Assembly (NCBI RefSeq): GCF_001653565.1
Contig: NZ_LYPB01000037.1
Coordinates: 1 to 50,628 of the forward strand
Source: Paenibacillus oryzisoli
GTDB lineage: Bacteria > Bacillota > Bacilli > Paenibacillales > NBRC-103111
Direction: 5' to 3'
DNA length: 50,628 nt
Positions within the stretch are counted from its first letter, which is position 1, and each line of letters begins with the position of its first letter. Shown here piece by piece: positions 25,500-33,499 of the stretch. The position numbers and the translations under genes are program-made. A model generated the notes under the pieces. It was given only the letters and a program-made list of their open reading frames with translations, had not been told where the DNA came from and ran no database searches.

Positions 25500-25764
25500 T
25501 TAGACATGTACCACTTGGTTTCCAGCAATTGCATGTTCATCGGTTTCACTTAGTTGAACTTGCATTCCAAGGGCTATCGCTACTTTAATCAACGTGTCTA
25601 CTCGCGGAATTTGCGAACTGTTTTCTAAACGTGCAATCTGTGCTTGAGAAAGACCAACCTTTTTCGCAACTTCGATTTGAGTTAACCCAGCTAGGGGACT
25701 TCTGTGTTTCTTTGCATAAATGGTTCAACAGAATGAAAACCTTCCTTTGCGTGAAAACATGACC
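25500..25764 (-). pseudogene. Remnant of a HigBA-type toxin-antitoxin pair
   Basis: The frame at 25500-25724 encodes an Xre-type helix-turn-helix, LTQIEVAKKVGLSQAQIARL, and ends ETDEHAIAGNQVVHV. It has no start codon; a stop precedes it. A second frame, 25693-25764, encodes KVFILLNHLCKETQKSP, very like the KVVLLHGFKKKTQKTP stretch of HigB/Gp49-type toxins. In an intact module the toxin would continue about 20 residues and the antitoxin would start separately; here both parts are joined near 25690, as after a deletion. It lies on the same strand as, and downstream of, the Mrr-like gene. Assignment is from motif memory only. Confidence 0.65.
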
Positions 25765-25865
25765 CTATTTTATTTAACTGAAATTCGCATATGTAAACCA
25801 CAAAGACTCAGGGTCCCCTTATTTATCTTCATAAAATTCTACTCGGGATACTGCTAGCTTGGCTC

Positions 25866-27254
25866 CTATTTCAGTATTAAATTAATTGATTTATACCAGA
25901 ACACTACTAATTTAACAATCACAATAAAAAAACTCCCAGTAGCATATGCTACACAACATACTAAGAGAAGAATTATTGCTACCTGCATAATCCGTCTTTT
26001 TATCCGAATCCAAAACAGACCTTTATTCAACCCATCTGTTGCACTCCAACTAAATGGCATGAACATTAACCTGTGCCACATATCCCTACTTTTCATCCTA
26101 AGCCAAGTAATTTCGTAAGGCAGAATACGTTTACCAAAAATTCTAATATAATTATACCTATTAAGTATAAAAAAATAAGTTCGGATTAAATGTATGCCAA
26201 ACACTTTTACGTTTTTTGCTACTTTTCCGTCATGCTCCATAATAATAATCTCAGTATGAAACTCATCCCAATTTCCTTGCTTTTTCTGCTCGATTAACTT
26301 TTCGATTCTTATGCCTTTACGTGGCGGAATTATGTCTTCTTTAAAATAAACTTCATCTACCTTATAATCATTATCATAAAAAGTGACCTTACCTGAAATA
26401 CCTTTAATTTCATATTCAGTAGAATTTCGAATACTTATTTCTCGTAAGACCTTCCATTTCCTATTATCTAAAATATCACTGTCATATACTGTAGTTGTAA
26501 TAGGTTGTTTTTCTCTTGATACAATTTGCTTTGGTCGGTAATGCTCTTCTCTTTCTTCAGTAAACTTTGAATCGCTAATTCTTAATACTGTTACTACAAA
26601 GGCAAGAAAAATAAAGAATAGAATTAAGCCCCACTTATGCTCAAATAAGATGAAACTACTAGACGATAACGCAGATGTAATGTCTGCAGGCGCTATAAGG
26701 TATACTAAAACAATTAAGAGGACTACTAGAAATAAAATAAAAGATTTCTTACTTATGTGAGCTTTCTTATTATCTTCGTTATTCCTGTTTTTAAAACTTA
26801 TTTCTGGATAGTGCTTGTTTAGTTCGGGAAGATCTGTAGTTAAATCTTGAATGAGATCTTCCCAAAATAGTAGCTGAATAGTAAACTTATGCATCGTCTT
26901 GCGTTCTTCTGATAATAAATGTATTTTCTCCTGAAGTTTAGCATCTCTCCTTGCAGTTGTTGCTATGTAATATATATCAAGATTGGGTAAGAATTCTTCT
27001 GATTTTAAAACCTCATCAACAATAATATTTAGATTCAAATTTCCTTCAGTCAGTTTACACTGCACACCAGCTCTTCTTCCTGAGTCATCATTTCCATATA
27101 TATCAACCCCATGTTGAGCTTGTCCGCTTCTTCCAATCCTGCTTATATTTTTATTCTTCCATCGTATCCGTAAGCAGCTAGCAACTATTTCTTCGAATTC
27201 ATTCCAGTCTTTTGGAGCTGGTATAAGAGAGTTTGCCATTGTAGGCATTCTCAT
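25866..27254 (-). CDS. Membrane-anchored Mrr-like restriction nuclease protein
   Basis: This 462-residue protein starts with a PD-(D/E)xK nuclease domain (about 10-150): PAPKDWNEFEEIV, RSGQAQHGVDIYG with catalytic D51, and QCK with Q65 and K67, then IYYIATTARRDAKLQEK and LLFWEDLI. This domain type occurs in many anti-phage proteins. Two membrane helices follow (about 171-190 and 205-226). Residues about 250-335 look like a small beta domain of FxLYD type (SIRNSTEYEIKGISGKVTFYD), and the C terminus has one or two more membrane segments. The architecture is unusual. GGAAGGGG precedes the ATG. The gene is clearly AT-rich and lies about 500 bp from the ATPase gene on the same strand. Confidence 0.7.
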   Translation of the reverse strand: MRMPTMANSLIPAPKDWNEFEEIVASCLRIRWKNKNISRIGRSGQAQHGVDIYGNDDSGRRAGVQCKLTEGNLNLNIIVDEVLKSEEFLPNLDIYYIATTARRDAKLQEKIHLLSEERKTMHKFTIQLLFWEDLIQDLTTDLPELNKHYPEISFKNRNNEDNKKAHISKKSFILFLVVLLIVLVYLIAPADITSALSSSSFILFEHKWGLILFFIFLAFVVTVLRISDSKFTEEREEHYRPKQIVSREKQPITTTVYDSDILDNRKWKVLREISIRNSTEYEIKGISGKVTFYDNDYKVDEVYFKEDIIPPRKGIRIEKLIEQKKQGNWDEFHTEIIIMEHDGKVAKNVKVFGIHLIRTYFFILNRYNYIRIFGKRILPYEITWLRMKSRDMWHRLMFMPFSWSATDGLNKGLFWIRIKRRIMQVAIILLLVCCVAYATGSFFIVIVKLVVFWYKSINLILK

Positions 27255-27750
27255 TTTCCCCTTCCTGCTTATAGTTTAAATATTTCCAGCCACCTATTTC
27301 TATTATTCTACAATATCATCACATGTAGAATGTATACTAAAATTTCACAAGATATACCGGCACATATGGTTACATCATAACTATGCGCTTCGAGAATAGG
27401 TAGTACAGAAGCATCAGATAAAGTAAATATTCAAAAAATATTCCATGGAAGTACTGCATTATGTCAGTTACATAAATAGATACTTTTCTTTGTTAACCTA
27501 CTAAATGAGTAAGTTTTCTAAAAAACTAGTATATTTGACAAATGATGTACCTGAATATTAATAATTTCTTTTTTATTCACAGCACACAACATTCCATTAA
27601 CATCCAATTAATTTTAATGAAATTCTTATTCTTACCATTATCCAACTAGAAACTGCTAATTTGTATTGAGTTAATTTTGTACATTAATATCGCATCTATT
27701 ATTCTCCCCTCATAAAAGAACGTTTTTTTTGTAGAAGGCTATTATAAAAG
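27255..27750. other. Gene-free AT-rich spacer in the defence stretch
   Basis: No frame with a start and ribosome site is visible on either strand. It presumably contains the Mrr-like gene promoter. A plus-strand TTGACA at 27535-27540 with TAATAA at 27559-27564 looks promoter-like but points into the 3' end of the ATPase gene. Confidence 0.4.
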
Positions 27751-30600
27751 CTAATTCGTTAAACTTTTGGCGAAAATTGCAATCGATTTGTGTTCTTGTG
27801 CCTCGATTAAATACTGTTTATAAGTAGGGCCAGCCTCTGAATACGAATCATACTCAACAATCCCAACATTTAAAACTCTGAACTTTTTGCGCATAAGCTC
27901 GTAAAATGTCGAATCATGTGTCGAAATAATAAATTGCTTATGATTTTGCTGCACAGGGTTTGCTAGGTCGCGAATCAAGTCAATTAACGCGGTAACATTC
28001 AAATCATCCATACTTTGGACCGGATCATCCATTGCAACAAACTGTAAAGGAGACCATGCTTGGGTTAAAGACATTGCAAGGAAAAATGATATGGCTGTCG
28101 CATTAACTTGTGCGGCACTAAATATGTAAGAAGGATTTGCTTCCTGTGGACCGAGCGGTGAATCCCCACCCGTCATAACCTTTAAAAAAAGTCGGTTATT
28201 ATTATATTTTTTGTCCGTGTCGTAATCAATGTCTGTGAACAAAGGATGCGAGTTGATTCGGACAAAAATCGCTCGCATTGTGTCGAACATTTGGTCCATT
28301 ACTCTTTCTGTCAATGCATTAATGGCGTCAGGAACGGTGATTTCAGCATCTTTGAGCGTATCGAACGTTTCTTTCAACGAACGTAACCCGTCCTCGACTC
28401 GTTGGATAACCTTCTGCTTGGATGCAATATGCTGTTGTAACTCCTCGAAAAGTTCTAAATACTTGTCCGTCCTGTATACTTTAAGTAATTGCTTCGGTAT
28501 CGCATGACGACGAGCATTCTCCTGAATATTATCCTGCAGTGCAATAGTTTTTGATTCCAATTTCTCCTCAATAGCCTGCCAATCGGCTTCTAGACTGTCC
28601 GCTATGACAATACCAACCGAGGTCAACCTCCCTATCCATATAAGTATTTCTTTACTCAGATGTTGGATATCTTGATTTTGATCGTGAAGCGGCTTGACAG
28701 TAAATGATGAGGAAACAGCTTCTAACATGTCCCGTAAACCTTCCATTTGCTGCTTGAAATTATGAAGACTACTCGAAATCCGCTCCTTCAGATCAAATTG
28801 CATTACATTGATTTCGAGTACTTCCGCTCGCTGCTTGTAGTTCTCTTGCCTTAGGCTAATCTGTTGTATATCTTCAAGTAGCTCATTACGCTTTGCTCTC
28901 ACTGCTGTCTCTTGCGCAAGCAGGCTTCCATGCTGTTGCCGCCATTTCAGTAACAAATCACGGAGAGTTCTCTCTGCGCTAATCCAATTCTTTTGTGTAA
29001 CTAGTAGATGAGACTCACTAGCCTGCTTAATTTGGTCTAAGTCTAATTCCCTCATCTTAGCAGGAGCTAGCTCCGGATGAATGCGATCCAATTGAAATCT
29101 TGCATATTGCTGCAAATGATTAGCATGAATCCCCTCCGTCCCGCAAGCTGGGCAATGCTCTAATTCCGGCTGCTCTACAGCAAACTGCATAACATGTTTA
29201 AGAAACGCTTGATGCTTCTCTTCATGCTGTACCAATTGTTGAACTAATGCGGAATGCTGAGAGTGGATCAGTTCAGCCTCCCTGAAATTTTTCTCACACA
29301 CTTTAAGTGATTTCCATTGAACCTCAAGTTGTTGGAGTGCTTCAAACAGTTCAACGCGGGCAACCTCTTCCAAAGACGGGTAATTCATGGCGAAAGCTCC
29401 ACTCAAACCACCATAGTTTTGAACGAGTCTTGCATTATCAATTGAGCCTGTTACGTTATCCAGTGCTTTATCTAATTGATCAGCAGTGCTCCTAGTTCGT
29501 AGTGCTTGAACTAGCAATTCATCGGCTTGTTGAACTTTCTGACACGTTATCTGTTCAGTCTCTTGATACAAATCTGTGTCAGTTAATAATTGCTGTAATT
29601 GCTCTACCTTGGACTTTGCATCCTTTAGATAATTACCAAGTTGGTACTGATGCTTCCACTGGTTTAACTGAGGCTGTTTGACCTTTAAATATGCAAGGGC
29701 AGACTTCGCTAACTCTAGCTCCCTGAACGCGAAATTATCCAATTTGCTTCGCTCCATCTCAAGTCTTCCAGACTGTAACTCCGCTTCATGAACCCACTCT
29801 TTGATTTCGCGTGGCTCACTAGTGGAAGTCAATGGTTCGAATTCTTCTTGAAAGTGTTGAAGGGTCGTTTGCCATTGCGAATGACGTGACAGATTAGATA
29901 CATCGGATAGTTCAACCTTGAGCTCCTGTAATCTCTTTTCTAATGCTACTTCATCCGCCTTCAATGAATCTAACTTACGTTGAAATTCGTCCCGCCTCAC
30001 TTCAAGTTCCATCTTCGCCTTATGTACAATGTCACGATAGATGCTGAACTGCTCTGTTCCGAAAATACGAGAGACGGCGTGATAACGGTCTTTCTCCTTC
30101 ATTCCCCTCAAAATCCCATTCATTCTCTCTTGGCACAGCAAATGAGTAAGAAATAGGCTCTTGTTCACATCCACACGTTCTAGCCACTCTTTATGGACAA
30201 GCAATAGTTTTAGCACCTGTTCTGCCGTATCATCCTCTAAACTCTTCCCATTGACTTCGACCTTAAGATAGCTTGTATCTTCACCTGATCGGATCGACTG
30301 GTAGCCTCCCCCTGTTCGAGTTACTTTTAATTTCGTTATTGCATTGCTCAGCTCAATAGTGACTCTAGGAGGTCTACCGTTTGCAAAATGATTTCCAATG
30401 TACTGATATGCTTTTCTTTCCGAATCTTCTTCGTAGCGGTATATCGTCCCAGTAAGTCCCCACTCGATAGCATCAAAAAAAGATGTTTTACCGTAGCCAT
30501 TAGGTCCGTGCAGGATAATAATGTTTGTGTCTGGAAATTTAAATGTTCTCTCTTCTTGAAAACCGCGGAAAGCTTCAATTGTAATTGCATTAATTCTCAT
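27751..30600 (-). CDS. Rad50/SMC-like ATPase of an ABC three-component (Lamassu-like) system
   Basis: This 949-residue ATPase has its ABC head split between the ends. Walker A is GPNGYGKT (32-39). The signature-like FSAAQ is near 827-831, Walker B is VAMDDP (D858, D859), the D-loop is QSMDD, and the switch histidine is in STHD (H895). Between lie about 600 residues of heptad-rich coiled coil with a central CPAC (C483, C486), the position of a Rad50 zinc hook. In the known three-component systems this protein senses or holds DNA and gates the effector. Its ATG overlaps the stop of the middle gene by about 11 bases. It is the last gene of the operon. Confidence 0.88.
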   Translation of the reverse strand: MRINAITIEAFRGFQEERTFKFPDTNIIILHGPNGYGKTSFFDAIEWGLTGTIYRYEEDSERKAYQYIGNHFANGRPPRVTIELSNAITKLKVTRTGGGYQSIRSGEDTSYLKVEVNGKSLEDDTAEQVLKLLLVHKEWLERVDVNKSLFLTHLLCQERMNGILRGMKEKDRYHAVSRIFGTEQFSIYRDIVHKAKMELEVRRDEFQRKLDSLKADEVALEKRLQELKVELSDVSNLSRHSQWQTTLQHFQEEFEPLTSTSEPREIKEWVHEAELQSGRLEMERSKLDNFAFRELELAKSALAYLKVKQPQLNQWKHQYQLGNYLKDAKSKVEQLQQLLTDTDLYQETEQITCQKVQQADELLVQALRTRSTADQLDKALDNVTGSIDNARLVQNYGGLSGAFAMNYPSLEEVARVELFEALQQLEVQWKSLKVCEKNFREAELIHSQHSALVQQLVQHEEKHQAFLKHVMQFAVEQPELEHCPACGTEGIHANHLQQYARFQLDRIHPELAPAKMRELDLDQIKQASESHLLVTQKNWISAERTLRDLLLKWRQQHGSLLAQETAVRAKRNELLEDIQQISLRQENYKQRAEVLEINVMQFDLKERISSSLHNFKQQMEGLRDMLEAVSSSFTVKPLHDQNQDIQHLSKEILIWIGRLTSVGIVIADSLEADWQAIEEKLESKTIALQDNIQENARRHAIPKQLLKVYRTDKYLELFEELQQHIASKQKVIQRVEDGLRSLKETFDTLKDAEITVPDAINALTERVMDQMFDTMRAIFVRINSHPLFTDIDYDTDKKYNNNRLFLKVMTGGDSPLGPQEANPSYIFSAAQVNATAISFFLAMSLTQAWSPLQFVAMDDPVQSMDDLNVTALIDLIRDLANPVQQNHKQFIISTHDSTFYELMRKKFRVLNVGIVEYDSYSEAGPTYKQYLIEAQEHKSIAIFAKSLTN

Positions 30601-31165
30601 CTCCCAGCACCTCCGCTAGGTTAGGTAAGCATAAGGCCTGAATTAGACTTTCTGCTGAGTTGTTTCCCCTTTGAAACAGAGCTTGATCCAACCTTTCCCT
30701 TGTAGAACCTTTCACACATGCCTGCCATTGCATTAAAAAATGACGGTCATCGAACCAAAGACGCTCTGGCCATTGGTCCTGTACATTTATGGAGAAGCCT
30801 AACGGTAGCTTTTCAGAGAGTCGTTCTAAATCAGCATGTGTAAGGACAATTTTGCGAAAAAAGAATCGGTTCGACTCAATTCGCTTTTTCAACTCATTAC
30901 TAATTATCTCATCTACGTATAGGACCAAATACATGTCCCACCGAAGATCATCAAGCTCTCGAGGCATTTGGTTTTGCACCCGGTAAGCAAATTGATAAGC
31001 TGCTCGCTCCCACTGTTTCGCCATTTGGGACTCTGATTCATAGCATGAGATACCATAAATTTGCTGCGCTGAGAAGTACAGTTCATCGATATGACGAATT
31101 CGCAGGTCAGATAGCTTCTGTAGACCTTTCTGGCAATCAAAATAGTGGATTAAGATTTCACTCAT
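30590..31165 (-). CDS. Middle component of the ABC three-component system
   Basis: This protein of about 191 residues has no catalytic motif. The stretch DDLRWDMYLVLYVDE followed by RIESNRFFFRKIVL is what I remember of the middle component (LmuC-like) of these systems. Position and size fit: it sits between effector and ATPase, 2 bp after the effector stop, and overlaps the ATPase start. The start is ATG at 31165, preceded by GGAAGGTG; an upstream ATG at 31195 lies inside the hydrolase gene without a ribosome site. A bridging role between ATPase and effector is inferred. Confidence 0.75.
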   Translation of the reverse strand: MSEILIHYFDCQKGLQKLSDLRIRHIDELYFSAQQIYGISCYESESQMAKQWERAAYQFAYRVQNQMPRELDDLRWDMYLVLYVDEIISNELKKRIESNRFFFRKIVLTHADLERLSEKLPLGFSINVQDQWPERLWFDDRHFLMQWQACVKGSTRERLDQALFQRGNNSAESLIQALCLPNLAEVLGDEN

Positions 31166-31167
31166 AA

Positions 31168-32802
31168 TTAGATCACCTTCCTTAGTTTTTTGCATATTTC
31201 CGTATAGTTACTCTCTTGCCTAACTTGCCGCAAGCAAGAGGAACAACTAATACTAACCGTACCAGATAACTTATTTGGCTCCAGACCATCGAAAATACGA
31301 GAATGCGTACTTTGACCAAATTGAAGCAATATTTTGGAGAAGTCAGCCTGTCTACTGGAATTGCAGTGCTCGCACAAATTTTCAGGGTTGTTAGAAGTTA
31401 GGGATTCTGAATTAATATTCTCCAGCAACAACCGATATGGAAAGAGTTCCTCCCCACCACTACTAAGTAGAAAGGGGCGAAGAGAACTATTATATAATTT
31501 GGCGATAAAACCAATTACTAGCTCGGGCATTGTCTCTTTGTCCTGTGAGAAGAGAATACGAACCCACCTTTCTGAATCCAACTGAAGATTCGGGAGTTGA
31601 ATCACTTCATTTGGATCTGTAAAATTCCAATCAGGGTATACAAGATGGACCAATGCAAGCAACTCCCACAACTCCCGCAGTCCGGAATTACCGCTGGGCG
31701 GTTGGTGGTTGGTGTAGTGGTATAGACTAAGAAACTGCTTCATTTTTTTGTCATCCATGGCTTCTAGTTTTTGAAATACTTCGTTCATGGAGCCGATTAA
31801 TCTAGTCCGAATCTGATCCTCATCTCTGAAACGGTTGATAAAGACACTCTCCAACACTTGCCGATGCCCTTCAAGCTGTTGAACAACTTGGCCTTTTACT
31901 GTTTCTGTATGCACTGTTGGAGATACTGACTCGTCTAATCGTTCTGAATCCTGATTTGAATGGACTGATCGAAAACCAAAAGTTGGGGGATCGAAGGTAT
32001 CGAGCACATCAAGAAGCAGGCCTTTAAGTAAATCGTAATTGGTTGTCTGGTGACCATGCGGAACGTCGAGGATCGAACCATGGTCACCAGGAAGAACTTG
32101 CGCTTGTAAATAGGTGCTGGAATGCCCCATATTTGGTACTGCACTCCCTTGTTCCACTACATCATCTTTAACGCCAAAGCAGTATATAGACGGGAATAAA
32201 CTATTCAGTTTCTGATGAGCGTCAGCAAAGCATCTGTTCATATCATCGAGAAATTCACAGTTAGAACGAAGCTCTTCTATTTGTGTATGTTTCTGGAATC
32301 GTTTTATAATATGATGAAATTGCGCAAACTTGGATCCGTTATACGGTGTCGCGTAGCTAATGAAACCACCAATGCGGTTCAATTGATCATTGCGGTGCAA
32401 ATATTCGTTCAAAATAAAGCGCTTACCAATTAATCCACCCATGCTATGACCAGCAACTACAATTTTCTCATACTTTCTATACATGTACCCATTCAATATC
32501 GTTTTTAACTGTTGCGCCAGAAGCTGAATAGATAAGGGACTATCCTTACTAACACTTAATCGATGCCCAAGTATTTCAAATTCGCCTTCGATTCCAAATA
32601 GACCACTAATAAGGTGAGATGTGTCATAAGTGACAATCCCGACATCGATACCTTCAAGTTCAGGATCGTCCTTGATTAGTTGTGACCAATCTCTTCCTGA
32701 TTCCACCCATGTTCTTGGTGCACCAAGGCCATGAATAAACAAGACGAGTATCTTACCTTTGACACTTGGGTCTCTCTGTTTCAATATGATCTGCATCGAC
32801 AA
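31168..32802 (-). CDS. Alpha/beta-hydrolase effector with C-terminal Cys-pair domain
   Basis: This 544-residue protein is probably the toxic effector of the operon. Residues 15-270 form an alpha/beta-hydrolase of the lipase/PGAP1-like type: oxyanion HGLG (24-27), nucleophile S120 in GHSMGG, a probable acid in VKDD (213-214) and H241 in GDHGSI. A helical region follows (about 290-470), then two cysteine pairs, C477/C480 and C520/C523, in a likely zinc-binding end. The helical region plus Cys pairs would be the docking C-terminal domain of such effectors. A phospholipid or acyl ester is the likely target, by inference. The TTG at 32802 is chosen because AAGGGGG is eight bases upstream; ATG 32796 is too far. 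Confidence 0.82.
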   Translation of the reverse strand: MSMQIILKQRDPSVKGKILVLFIHGLGAPRTWVESGRDWSQLIKDDPELEGIDVGIVTYDTSHLISGLFGIEGEFEILGHRLSVSKDSPLSIQLLAQQLKTILNGYMYRKYEKIVVAGHSMGGLIGKRFILNEYLHRNDQLNRIGGFISYATPYNGSKFAQFHHIIKRFQKHTQIEELRSNCEFLDDMNRCFADAHQKLNSLFPSIYCFGVKDDVVEQGSAVPNMGHSSTYLQAQVLPGDHGSILDVPHGHQTTNYDLLKGLLLDVLDTFDPPTFGFRSVHSNQDSERLDESVSPTVHTETVKGQVVQQLEGHRQVLESVFINRFRDEDQIRTRLIGSMNEVFQKLEAMDDKKMKQFLSLYHYTNHQPPSGNSGLRELWELLALVHLVYPDWNFTDPNEVIQLPNLQLDSERWVRILFSQDKETMPELVIGFIAKLYNSSLRPFLLSSGGEELFPYRLLLENINSESLTSNNPENLCEHCNSSRQADFSKILLQFGQSTHSRIFDGLEPNKLSGTVSISCSSCLRQVRQESNYTEICKKLRKVI

Positions 32803-33386
32803 GTTTAATTCCCCCTTCCCATTCCGACCAGTTTAATAACTTCTACTTGACACTTCATCTTGCTCTTCATAATTTAGTAGTACGTTTTACTATCCTCATA
32901 GATGCTATGGGTTCAGAAACTCACATTTCTAGTTTGTTTCTATCTACTCTTTCTCTTCTTATTAGACTGTAAGAGCCGAAAAGACTCCTAGAGGTACTAA
33001 GTATCTACGAGGAACAACAACATCTTTCCTGCCATACCTAGTTGTACTCTATGTATGCTACCATTTTACATTAGATGGGTATATTTTCCTATGTAAAGCC
33101 ATAAATAAGTAGCATTTTAAATCGAATCCATGTCGAAAGAACAGACAAATGACAATTAAAGACTGACCAAATAAAATATGAAAATGGCTTTTCATGTTTA
33201 AATTGGTCAGTATATTAAATATATAATATTATTAAATTAGTCACATTATGGATATAATCTCGTAAAAACATCCTATAATTTCAAATAATAAAATATTTGA
33301 CCCTATTAGTAGATTTCACCTTTGGGAGGTATCAGCAACAGAGCTATTTAAGCCTGCCGTTTTTGATCCACGCTAAAGCTCATGCA
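32803..33386. other. Gene-free upstream region of the three-component operon
   Basis: AT-rich, with no credible gene. It should hold the operon promoter, which I cannot place with confidence. It contains the hairpin described separately at 33162-33211. Confidence 0.4.
33162..33211. repeat. Nested hairpin upstream of the defence operon
   Basis: Outer arms ACTGACCAA / TTGGTCAGT and inner arms ATGAAAA / TTTTCAT are both perfect, separated by AT-rich bulges. It could be a small palindromic element or an RNA structure. No T run follows in a useful direction. Confidence 0.55.
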
Positions 33387-33435
33387 AGAACCCCTGAATG
33401 GTTGCGTATTAACTACGAAACCATTCAGGGGTTCT
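33387..33435 (-). terminator. Hairpin at the right edge of the defence stretch
   Basis: 22-bp arms with one mismatch around a 5-nt loop, 65 bp past the chemoreceptor stop. It probably terminates the chemoreceptor transcript. Sequence and flanks are related to the hairpin at 25355-25399. Confidence 0.65.
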
Positions 33436-33499
33436 CTCCATCACCTTTTTAATTATTATAATTATACTACATAAGTAAAAACATGGATGGTTTTCCACC

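Noticed and set aside
25802..25860. Short minus-strand frame ending AVSRVEFYEDK, possibly more of the lost toxin
   Set aside because: Too short and not similar enough to any toxin segment I know; left out of the pseudogene call.
27535..27564. Plus-strand TTGACA with TAATAA 18 bp downstream
   Set aside because: Promoter-like hexamers are common in such AT-rich DNA, no plus-strand gene follows, and an antisense RNA cannot be supported from sequence alone.
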